From assembly GCA_002892395.1 (NCBI GenBank), contig NBBL01000001.1, positions 281,331-345,330 on the forward strand: a DNA stretch of 64,000 nt, in the 5' to 3' direction. The notes below the pieces were generated by a model. The model searched no databases. It saw only the letters and a list, made by a program, of their open reading frames with translations, and was not told the origin of the DNA. The translations under genes were made by a program, and so were the position numbers. This document shows, in pieces, positions 51,461-58,706 of the stretch; the stretch's first letter is position 1, and each line of letters starts with the position of its first letter. The DNA comes from Lachnospiraceae bacterium (lineage in GTDB: Bacteria; Bacillota; Clostridia; Lachnospirales; Lachnospiraceae).

Positions 51461-52967
51461 TCCATTTTCCTTCCGCATCGACGCGATATCCATCCGGCGT
51501 CATTGCATTTGTGAGCATTCTTCCGCTCTCCGAAAGATAGTACCAGCTTCCCCTGTCTTGTATCCATCCATTCTTTCTCATACCGCCAAATGAGGGGCGA
51601 AGATAGTACCAGGCACCTGTCGCATCCTGTTTCCAGCCGGTGATCATCCGCCCTTTCTCATCGAACCAATATTCGAAGCCGTCTATTTCCAGGCGCTCAT
51701 CTCTTGCCTGCATGCCGTCTTGCTTGCCGTAATACCAGTCTCCGCCCTGTTGTTTCCATCCCGGAGGTACTGCCCCCGGCCCAGTTTGCGATGCAGGCCG
51801 TGCGCCCTGCTGCGCCTCGCCCCCGTTATCCCTCCGATCCGAAGCTGCAGTTTCTCCTTCCTTTTCAGGAGACTCCGCCTCCCCGGACAAGGCATGGGAT
51901 GGGGTCACAAACAGGAGACTGCCTGAGCCTGCGTCTTCTCCTCCGGGGCTGTTTTCTCTGACCGCTTGGGTATCCCGGTTCTTATCCTCCGCCGACCTGG
52001 GTCCGCCGGACTCCGCGCCCTCATTTTGAGTTGTCGCCTTCGCGGCCTCCGCCTCCGTCTGACCGGTTCCGGACAGCTGAAATCCATAATCCAGCAGCGC
52101 CTTGGTGTCTGCGTACTGTGTGGAGCGGCTTTTCAGTACCACTGCAATCAGCCGGACGCCATTCCGCTCCGCGCAGGTCACAAGCGTATTGCCTGCTGCT
52201 CTGGTATACCCTGTCTTTCCGCCCAGCACCCCCGGGTAATACAGAGAGCTTCCGGATGAGAGCATCTTGTGTCCCATGACGATGGTGGTTCCGTTCGGAC
52301 GCTTTTTCGTCGCCGGAAAATGGTAGACGGTTGATCTCTGAATTGTTCGGAAATCCTCCCGGGAAAAGCAGGCTTTCGCAATCAGTGCCAGATCATGGGC
52401 AGTGGTGACATGCTTTGCATTCGTCAGACCGTTGGGATTGGAAAAATTGGTTCCCGTACATCCCAGCTCCAATGCCCTCGCGTTCATGCGAGCCGCAAAT
52501 GCAGGCACACTTCCTGAAACATGCTCTGCAAGCCCGTTGGCCACCTCATTTGCCGATTTCAGAAGCAACCCGTAAAGACAATCCCGCACAGAGACGCGGT
52601 CGCCTGCAGTCAGCGCCAGATTGACCGCGCCGGATTCCAAATGCTCCGTCGCAGCCGCCGTGAAGGTAACTGTGTCGTCCAGATTGCAGTTTTCCAATAC
52701 CAGCAGCGCTGTCATGAGTTTTGTGACAGAAGCGGGATAATAGCCGACGTCTGCATTTTTTTCGAACAGATAGGTCCCGGTATCTGCACGATACAGCACC
52801 GCCCCCTCTGCGGATACTGCGGGTCTGTTCAGTGCAAATGCCGTCTCTCCCTGCAAAACACCGAAAAGAGCTGCGAACAGCAGCGCAATCATCCCATATC
52901 TGATCCGCCGGAACCTGCCGCCGCTTCTTTTTCCGCTTTTTTTCCCGCCTCTCCACTTGTTTTTCAT
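51450..52967 (-). CDS. dacA: D-alanyl-D-alanine carboxypeptidase with cell-wall-binding repeats
   Basis: Trims the terminal D-Ala of peptidoglycan stem peptides. 505 residues. Signal peptide at about 20-45 (ending TAFA). Penicillin-binding peptidase S11 domain at about 50-300 with SVTK (S80, K83), SAN (138-140) and KTG (251-253). A Ser/Glu/Gly-rich linker (about 300-390) leads to a C-terminal set of choline-binding-type repeats (GWKQQGGDWYYG, GWKQDATGAWYYL, NGWIQDRGSWYYL), which would hold the enzyme on the wall. It lacks the usual C-terminal amphipathic membrane anchor of PBP5. Its ribosome-binding site (GGAG) lies in the last copy of the upstream 44-bp repeat. Confidence 0.92.
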   Translation of the reverse strand: MKNKWRGGKKSGKRSGGRFRRIRYGMIALLFAALFGVLQGETAFALNRPAVSAEGAVLYRADTGTYLFEKNADVGYYPASVTKLMTALLVLENCNLDDTVTFTAAATEHLESGAVNLALTAGDRVSVRDCLYGLLLKSANEVANGLAEHVSGSVPAFAARMNARALELGCTGTNFSNPNGLTNAKHVTTAHDLALIAKACFSREDFRTIQRSTVYHFPATKKRPNGTTIVMGHKMLSSGSSLYYPGVLGGKTGYTRAAGNTLVTCAERNGVRLIAVVLKSRSTQYADTKALLDYGFQLSGTGQTEAEAAKATTQNEGAESGGPRSAEDKNRDTQAVRENSPGGEDAGSGSLLFVTPSHALSGEAESPEKEGETAASDRRDNGGEAQQGARPASQTGPGAVPPGWKQQGGDWYYGKQDGMQARDERLEIDGFEYWFDEKGRMITGWKQDATGAWYYLRPSFGGMRKNGWIQDRGSWYYLSESGRMLTNAMTPDGYRVDAEGKWIEN

Positions 52968-52968
52968 T

Positions 52969-53100
52969 CACTGTCTCCGATCTGTCTGCTCTCCATACGA
53001 CGCTGCAAGACTCACTGTCTCCGATCTGCCTGCACGCCACACGGCGCTCCAAAACGCACTGTCTCCGATCTGTCTGCTCTCCATACGGCGCTCCAAGACG
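52969..53100 (-). repeat. Three 44-bp tandem repeats in the dacA leader
   Basis: Copies at 52969-53012, 53013-53056 and 53057-53100, exactly 44 bases each. Copies 1 and 3 differ at only a few positions; copy 2 is more diverged. Each carries CGGAGACAGTG on the minus strand; the one in copy 1 is the Shine-Dalgarno of dacA, so the other two are duplicated ribosome-binding sites without a usable start. There are no unique spacers, so this is not a CRISPR array. Confidence 0.9.
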
Positions 53101-53193
53101 CACCGCTCCGGAAGATATGCCCCGCAGGATATGCTCTACTCTACCACAGTTCCCTCCTTCGTTTCTTACAAAGGGCTTAAAAAGAAGCGTCTT

Positions 53194-54393
53194 TTATTGC
53201 TCCTGCAGGATCGCTCGAATCTTCGCCTCGCTTCCGGGGGCGCTCCCCTGCAGATACCCCTTGCCTCCGCCGCAGCGAAAGCCCTGTGCCCGAAGCACTT
53301 CGGCCAGTGCTGTGCAGTCCACAGTGCGGCTCCCCAGAATAAAGCGATACCCCTCGGCGTCGTTTCCGCTGAATATTGCTGCCAAGCCGCGATATTGCCC
53401 GGCCCATGTATTGACCAACCTCCGCATGGCGCCCTGCGGAGCACTCTCCACAAACAGCAGGGCATGCCGCCGGCATTCCGGCCCGGGAACGGAGGCAGCC
53501 TGTCGTTCCAGAAGCATTTCGCTGAGCCTTTGATTTTCCGATTCTGCTGCCTGCAGGCGCTCCTGCAGCGCCCTGACTCCCTCTGTGATTTCCCCCTGCC
53601 TGACAGAAAGAAGTCTGGAAATTTGCTCCCCGCAGCTCTGCTTGTTGCGATAATCCTTCAGCGCTCGGAGTCCGCACACCATGGTAAGGCGCACACCTCC
53701 CTTGTAATTCATGACACCTGTAAGCTTGATGATTCCGACCTCCGCCGTGCTTCGCACATGGGGCGCACAGCAGGCGCAGCGATCAACCCCCGGAATCTCC
53801 ACGATCCGCACGTTCTTCTTAAGCTCCAGCTTGCTCCGATAGGACAGGGTAGAAAGCTGTGCCGGCTCGGGACAGCTCACAAGCACCGGTAGATTCGACC
53901 AAACGGCTCGATTTGCTTCTTCTTCCACTCTTAGCAGATCTTGTTCGCCAATCGGCCCGCTGAAATCGAGGCGCGTCTCCTCTTCACTTAAATGAAAGCC
54001 CACATTGTCATACCCGAAATGATGATGCACCAATCCGGAAACGATGTGTTCTCCCGTGTGCTGCTGCATGAAATCATAGCGCCGCTCCCAGTCCACCGTT
54101 CCCGCAACGGTAGCCCCCACCGGCAACGCACCGTCCAGATGGTGCGTGATTACGCCGTCCTGCACCTGAACATCCAGCACACTTCTGCCGCCCAGCACTC
54201 CCCGGTCTGCCCCTTGCCCTCCCTGTTCAGGGAAAAAAGCTGTTTGATCCAGGATCACAGAGAAGTCTCGGTCCCGTTCTTCTTTGCAGGAAAGAACCTG
54301 GGCGGAAAACTGTGTCTGATAACCGTCCTCGTAGTACAGCTCCCTCGTCCTTCGTTCGCTCATGGCATCTTCGTCCGTTCCGTTTCCCCTCAT
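53194..54393 (-). CDS. AlaX-type alanyl-tRNA editing protein
   Basis: Free-standing editing enzyme that removes serine or glycine wrongly attached to tRNA-Ala. 399 residues, the long form with a DHHA1-like C-terminal part. The zinc/active-site motifs are intact: QHTGEHIVSG (HxxxH) and CACCAPHVRS (CxxxH), with GGQGADRG in the N-terminal domain. The ATG at 54393 overlaps the stop of the 35-codon gene (ATGA) and has AAAGGG 6 bases ahead; the frame upstream of it runs into the tRNA and is not coding. The tRNA-Ala gene 190 bases upstream is a fitting neighbour. Confidence 0.9.
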   Translation of the reverse strand: MRGNGTDEDAMSERRTRELYYEDGYQTQFSAQVLSCKEERDRDFSVILDQTAFFPEQGGQGADRGVLGGRSVLDVQVQDGVITHHLDGALPVGATVAGTVDWERRYDFMQQHTGEHIVSGLVHHHFGYDNVGFHLSEEETRLDFSGPIGEQDLLRVEEEANRAVWSNLPVLVSCPEPAQLSTLSYRSKLELKKNVRIVEIPGVDRCACCAPHVRSTAEVGIIKLTGVMNYKGGVRLTMVCGLRALKDYRNKQSCGEQISRLLSVRQGEITEGVRALQERLQAAESENQRLSEMLLERQAASVPGPECRRHALLFVESAPQGAMRRLVNTWAGQYRGLAAIFSGNDAEGYRFILGSRTVDCTALAEVLRAQGFRCGGGKGYLQGSAPGSEAKIRAILQEQ

Positions 54394-54497
54394 TTCTTTC
54401 CCTTTGCCGCCTGTTTTTTCTCCAATGCCTTCAGCTGCTGCTGCATCTGCTTTGTCTTTGCCTCTCTGCTGCTTTTCTTTTTTCCCAGCTTGCTCAT
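54390..54497 (-). CDS. 35-residue lysine-rich small protein
   Basis: MSKLGKKKSSREAKTK is followed by a glutamine-rich helix and the end KKQAAKGKK. Strongly basic and probably helical; I do not recognise the family. It has a clear GGAGG 5 bases before the ATG, and its stop overlaps the start of the alanyl-tRNA editing gene (ATGA), which supports real translation. The charge suggests nucleic-acid or ribosome contact, but that is only a guess. Confidence 0.65.
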   Translation of the reverse strand: MSKLGKKKSSREAKTKQMQQQLKALEKKQAAKGKK

Positions 54498-54532
54498 AAA
54501 CGCCTCCGTTTTTCTGCCTCTTACCACAACAT

Positions 54533-54576
54533 GGAAAAGGCCGTAAACAAAGAACTTCCATTCCTTGTTTACGGCC
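54533..54576 (-). terminator. Terminator after tRNA-Ala
   Basis: 12-bp stem GGCCGTAAACAA/TTGTTTACGGCC (54565-54576 with 54539-54550), followed by TTTTCC on the minus strand. It starts 9 bases after the tRNA 3' end. Confidence 0.8.
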
Positions 54577-54584
54577 TTCCTTCG

Positions 54585-54657
<73 letters not shown>

Positions 54658-54752
54658 ATCGCGCCGGACAAGCCGGACTTGTTTATTATAACCGGAAACT
54701 GATCATATCGCAACCAAAACAACGATATTTTTCAAAATATTTCATTCAAACC

Positions 54753-54777
54753 GGAAAAGGCTGCCCCTACGGCAGCC
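54753..54777 (-). terminator. Terminator after the transglutaminase-like surface protein gene
   Basis: 7-bp stem GGCTGCC/GGCAGCC (54771-54777 with 54759-54765) followed by TTTTCC on the minus strand, about 22 bases after the stop codon. Confidence 0.75.
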
Positions 54778-54798
54778 CTCTCCTACATAAATCAGGGA

Positions 54799-57348
54799 TC
54801 AATCAATCCTTTCCCCCCGTAAGTTCACAATATGATTGTCCGGGGTTCTTCCATTGGAAAACATCTTTCCCAATGTTCCGTCATGGCTTTCATTGAAATA
54901 ATAATACGTTCCGTCAATGAATTGCCATCCCAGCATCATTTTACCAAATGCCCCATCGTGTTTGGGATTCAAATAGTACCAATTTCCGTGATCCAATGCC
55001 CATCCGCTCTGCATCTTGCAGTCCTGGTTAAAATAATACCAGTTTCCATTCTCATAAGCCCAGTTGTTTACGGCATACCCTGCCTGGTCAAAATAATACC
55101 AATCATTGTTGATTTGCTTCCATGCACTCTTTGGATAGGACTGATCCGAGTTTTGGTACCACCAGCGATTTACCTTGTTGTCCCATATCCATGAACCGGA
55201 GCTGCCTTGTGTTTGATTGGCAGCGGTGGCGCTTCTTGGTGCCGATTGGAAAGCCCCTGCACCGCCGCCACCGGAACCGCCGGAACGTCCTCCGCCGCCG
55301 CCGGAACCGCCGGAATGTCCGCCGCCGCCACCGGAACCGCCGGAACGTCCTCCGCCGCCGCCACCGGAACCGCCGGAATGTCCGCCGCCGCCACCGGAAC
55401 TGCCGGTGCGATTGCCGCCTCCCCCATTCGTTTGATCTGCTGATTCAGAGGGATTGGAGGCTTGCTGCGTCTCTGCTTCCTTCTTTGCAGGGGTTGTCTG
55501 ATCCGTATGATGGGTCACATTGGGATGCTCAGCGACATTGGAGTGACCATTTCCCTGATCCCCGGTCCCCTTGGGATTGGCTGTACTATGACTGGTTCCG
55601 GGTGCATCCGATCCCGTTTGCTTCTCAACGGAAGGTTTGTTTTGTTTCACAAAATCTTCTGTGTTCCCATTGGGTCTTCCGTCCGGGACAGGATTGACAG
55701 GTGCTTCCTCCTTAAGAAGATTCATTTTACCGCTCACAACCGAATAATCCCCGTTGTCCCATGTTACTTTTACGGAAAGATTGGTTTCCGTAAAATCTTT
55801 TGCTTTGCTTAACTGAATATAGGGGGTATCAACAGAAAATTCATTCACCGTAAAATGATCATTCCAATCCGTTTCTGTTTTAAAAATACGTCCTGCTAAA
55901 TCATACCCTTCATTTCCGATCCGGATATGATAAGAACCGGTGTCCTTTAAATCTGCTAAATTGCGCGTTTTATGATTGTCGGCAAAGAGAACAAGGTCTC
56001 TTCTCTCATAATCCTTGCCCGCATAATCCTCCCCCGGATTTTTAAGGTATGAATAGGTAAAATGCTCCCCCTTTGCCCGTATGACATGTTTCATGAAGCC
56101 ATAAAAATTGACTTTTTGATTTGAAAGCTCATCGTGATAAAATCTCGTGTGCTTGTTTCCATTGGAAAGCCGGTTCAATGCATCTGTCTTTACGTTAAAG
56201 AATTGATGCTTATTGTTGGATTGGTCATCCCAGGTGGTATCCACATCATAAAAATCCGTGGAATCCATGCGATCCGACATCTCCCCGTTTCCAAGCAGCA
56301 CCATATTCCAAGCGTGACCGGCTTGTTTTGAAATTTTTCCCACATTTCCGGCCACAAATACAGCATCAATATCCAGCCCATTCAGTAAATACTGGAATGC
56401 AAGGGAATATCCGTCACAAACAGCCTTCCTATTTACCAGAGCGCCGTACGCCGTATGAATATCATCGTTGTTGTCTTTGGTATCTTCTTCATACTCCACC
56501 CAATCCAACAGCTTATCATGAACTTTTAATTCCAGAACGGCTCTTGGCAGATCTCTTAACCGGTCTGTGTGTAAGTCCCTTTTTAATTCCTCATAAAACG
56601 AATCCCTGGCGCTTTGAAGCGCATCGACTTTTGCCTCTTCCTCATATGTGATGGCTTGATTTAATTGGATAAAGCCCTTTACCGTTCCATCCTGTTTTTG
56701 CTCTCTAAGATAGGAATAGGGGGATGTTACACGGCCCTTTTGATCGACCATCCTTTGCCAAAGCCAAAAATATTCCGGATTGTCATAATAAAATACAAAT
56801 GCCGGATCCAAGTCGGCAGACGGCTTAAAATTCGCCGCCTCCCCTCTGTAATACATCTGGGGTTCATTGCTGCCAGCATGTTCTGCCATATAGTGAATGA
56901 TACGGTATTGTGCCTTTTCATCCTCGCTCAGATTGGAATAATGATACCCCTCCGGGTAAACCCGGCTTTGAATATTTGCACGTAAATTAATTCTGACATC
57001 ATCCCGATCCACCGTCGCAAGATCTGTGATATCATTTACCCCAATTTCATAAAGTTCATCTTCCGACATCGTCCTTGTGCCTGATTGAGTGGTTTTGGAT
57101 GCTTGAACCACAGAATCACCGGAAGCATTCGAACCTGTGGCCGCCGTTTCATTTTCCGGCTCCCCAGGGATATCATTGGGAATAATCTCAATGAGTGCAG
57201 GCTTACTGTCTTCCGTTTCAATCGGAACCGAAAAACCGCCTGCCGGAAGGCGTTCCCCTGTGTCGGCTGATGCAGGAACGGTTCCAACATTTCCCAAAAC
57301 AACAGAAAGTGAAAGAATCGCTGCGATTATTTTTTTACGTTTGCACAT
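54799..57348 (-). CDS. Secreted transglutaminase-like surface protein with cell-wall-binding repeats
   Basis: An 849-residue exported protein. The signal peptide ends PASA (about residue 28). A helical and Ser/Thr-rich region precedes a transglutaminase-like core: nucleophile in KAVCDGYSLAF (C311), histidine in AGHAWNMV (H345) and aspartate in FYDVDTTWDD (D368 or D370), the order found in papain-like transglutaminase/protease domains. A beta-rich segment (about 450-550), a charged linker and a glycine-rich stretch (642-698) follow. The C-terminal part (718-849) has wall-binding repeats (NNDWYYFDQAGYAV, NGNWYYFNQDCKM, HGNWYYLNPKHD). Could crosslink or cleave surface proteins; substrate unknown. 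More AT-rich than the rest of the window. ATG has GAGGAG about 5 bases ahead. Confidence 0.88.
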   Translation of the reverse strand: MCKRKKIIAAILSLSVVLGNVGTVPASADTGERLPAGGFSVPIETEDSKPALIEIIPNDIPGEPENETAATGSNASGDSVVQASKTTQSGTRTMSEDELYEIGVNDITDLATVDRDDVRINLRANIQSRVYPEGYHYSNLSEDEKAQYRIIHYMAEHAGSNEPQMYYRGEAANFKPSADLDPAFVFYYDNPEYFWLWQRMVDQKGRVTSPYSYLREQKQDGTVKGFIQLNQAITYEEEAKVDALQSARDSFYEELKRDLHTDRLRDLPRAVLELKVHDKLLDWVEYEEDTKDNNDDIHTAYGALVNRKAVCDGYSLAFQYLLNGLDIDAVFVAGNVGKISKQAGHAWNMVLLGNGEMSDRMDSTDFYDVDTTWDDQSNNKHQFFNVKTDALNRLSNGNKHTRFYHDELSNQKVNFYGFMKHVIRAKGEHFTYSYLKNPGEDYAGKDYERRDLVLFADNHKTRNLADLKDTGSYHIRIGNEGYDLAGRIFKTETDWNDHFTVNEFSVDTPYIQLSKAKDFTETNLSVKVTWDNGDYSVVSGKMNLLKEEAPVNPVPDGRPNGNTEDFVKQNKPSVEKQTGSDAPGTSHSTANPKGTGDQGNGHSNVAEHPNVTHHTDQTTPAKKEAETQQASNPSESADQTNGGGGNRTGSSGGGGGHSGGSGGGGGGRSGGSGGGGGHSGGSGGGGGRSGGSGGGGAGAFQSAPRSATAANQTQGSSGSWIWDNKVNRWWYQNSDQSYPKSAWKQINNDWYYFDQAGYAVNNWAYENGNWYYFNQDCKMQSGWALDHGNWYYLNPKHDGAFGKMMLGWQFIDGTYYYFNESHDGTLGKMFSNGRTPDNHIVNLRGERID
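55261..55420 (-). repeat. Glycine-rich tandem repeat in the surface protein gene
   Basis: Alternating 33-36-base units (cores CCGCCGGAACGTCCTCC and CCGCCGGAATGTCCGCC on the plus strand) encode runs of Gly with SGGSG and alternating H or R. High GC in an otherwise AT-rich gene. All units are multiples of three, so copy number can vary in frame. Confidence 0.85.
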
Positions 57349-57376
57349 AGGTTCTCCTCACACTTCTTATTTTTAC

Positions 57377-57393
57377 ATGACATTCCGTGTCAT
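57377..57393. promoter_or_regulatory. Palindrome upstream of the surface protein gene
   Basis: ATGACA-TTCCG-TGTCAT, a perfect 6-bp inverted repeat in the leader, 29 bases upstream of the ATG and downstream of the promoter. It is placed like an operator; the binding protein is unknown. Confidence 0.4.
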
Positions 57394-57414
57394 ATTTTCG
57401 TATTTTTGAGTTGT

Positions 57415-57443
57415 ATTTTACTAGAATTCTTCCATAAAGTCGA
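57415..57443 (-). promoter_or_regulatory. Promoter of the surface protein gene
   Basis: -10 TAAAAT (57415-57420, 5 of 6) and -35 TCGACT (57438-57443, 4 of 6), spacer 17 bases, on the minus strand. The 387-base gap from 57349 to 57735 otherwise holds one doubtful short frame. Confidence 0.5.
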
Positions 57444-57513
57444 CAGTTTATTCGTGATTTGTTGATTTTATCATCCTCACGGTTGAAGTCTTGGGTTTTC
57501 TCACCCGCATGGA

Positions 57514-57729
57514 TTATCCCTTTGGTTGGTTTGCGGAATGTTTCAAATATGCCGGTTTCTGTACTCTTACGCCAAGAACTCCCATGCTTCTGTGTCTTTC
57601 CGCCCGCCGGTCGTTGAGAATCAGATACTTCAGACTCTCTTCGAAGCCATCCATGATCTTAGGGCTTAGAGAGCGAACCGCTCCAACATGCCCCCATAAC
57701 ACAATCCTCCATCGGCACTGTTCCATCAA
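57514..57729 (-). CDS. Doubtful 71-residue frame after the integrase
   Basis: A short open frame (MMEQCRWRIVLWGH..., ending SANQPKG) directly downstream of the integrase. I do not recognise it, and it has no convincing ribosome-binding site. It is arginine-rich and could be a decayed fragment of a mobile gene or chance. Reported because the gap would otherwise be empty. Confidence 0.2.
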   Translation of the reverse strand: MMEQCRWRIVLWGHVGAVRSLSPKIMDGFEESLKYLILNDRRAERHRSMGVLGVRVQKPAYLKHSANQPKG

Positions 57730-57735
57730 ATATTC

Positions 57736-58665
57736 TTATGTCAAATTAGCGAGTGACCTCATAACAAGATCCACGTCCTGGTTCTCAAGCTCCTGAATGA
57801 CATGCAGGTATGTCTTCTGTGTAGTCGTCATACTGGCATGTCCAAGCCTTCTTGCTACACTGCCAATGGAAACTCCGGCATAGAGAAGAATGGAGGCATG
57901 CGTGTGCCGCAGCCCATGAACAGAGATAACCGGAATCTCCAATTTTTTGCAGTAACGCTCCAAGATGTCGTTCATCGTGGAGTTGTAAGCCTTCTTGTCC
58001 GTTGCAAAGATCGGTTTGTCCGGCGGCAGATCTTTAACAAGAGATGCAAACTGCATGACCACCTGCCAGTCAATCTGAATCTTTCGGACAGAGGAGCGGT
58101 TTTTTGTGGGTGCAAAACCTCCGCCTTCCTTGTAATTCCACGTTTTGCTTACAGATACCGTCTGATGTGCAAAGTCAAAATCCGCCGGCGTAACTGCGAG
58201 TGCCTCAGAGAAACGCATTCCCGTCTTCGCCACCAGAAGAATAAACCAGTCCCAATTGACCTCGCTGCCAAGCGTCAAGCTTTTCAAAAGCGTATGAAGC
58301 TCAAACTGGTTCAGATACTTTTTCTTCTTATCAGCAGGCGCACACCCCTTGATAATTACTTTTCTTGTAGGGTCCCGCGGAATCAGTCCCTCATCAACAG
58401 CATCCAGAATTGCACCCTTCAATTGATGATGAAAATCCATGGTTGTCTGTCGTTCATGCTCCTTGGCATATTCGTTAATGATCTGCTGATAAACCGTTCT
58501 CGTTACATCGCATAGTTTCAGATTAGGTGCAAGTTTCTCAACCCATGTGAGGCTCATTTTGTACTTGGAGAGCGTTACGTCTCGGATGGCTCCCTCCTTG
58601 TACACGGAAATCCAGTTCCGATAATAATCCTTCAGCTGATCGGTCGCCTTGAATTCATCAGGCAT
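57736..58665 (-). CDS. Tyrosine recombinase at the type I restriction locus
   Basis: 309-residue site-specific recombinase. N-terminal core-binding (SAM-like) domain at about 5-100 and a C-terminal catalytic domain with the full set R151 (TGMRFSEAL), H250 and R253 (HGLRHTHAS), H276 (RLGHAS) and Y286 (KTYLHV). It follows hsdR by 41 bases with a good ribosome site (AAAGGAG), in the same orientation, and is probably cotranscribed. Recombinases of this kind next to type I loci are known to invert or shuffle hsdS segments; the alternative is the integrase of a decayed element, but no att sites are visible. Confidence 0.9.
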   Translation of the reverse strand: MPDEFKATDQLKDYYRNWISVYKEGAIRDVTLSKYKMSLTWVEKLAPNLKLCDVTRTVYQQIINEYAKEHERQTTMDFHHQLKGAILDAVDEGLIPRDPTRKVIIKGCAPADKKKKYLNQFELHTLLKSLTLGSEVNWDWFILLVAKTGMRFSEALAVTPADFDFAHQTVSVSKTWNYKEGGGFAPTKNRSSVRKIQIDWQVVMQFASLVKDLPPDKPIFATDKKAYNSTMNDILERYCKKLEIPVISVHGLRHTHASILLYAGVSIGSVARRLGHASMTTTQKTYLHVIQELENQDVDLVMRSLANLT

Positions 58666-58706
58666 TTTTTTCTCCTTTCTATGCCGATGAAGGACCGACC
58701 TTTCTT

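Noticed and set aside
52969..53100. Possible CRISPR array
   Set aside because: The three 44-bp copies are directly adjacent with no spacers, and no cas gene is present.
57491..57796. Plus-strand frame near the integrase as a gene
   Set aside because: Overlaps the integrase end; no ribosome site or recognised domain.
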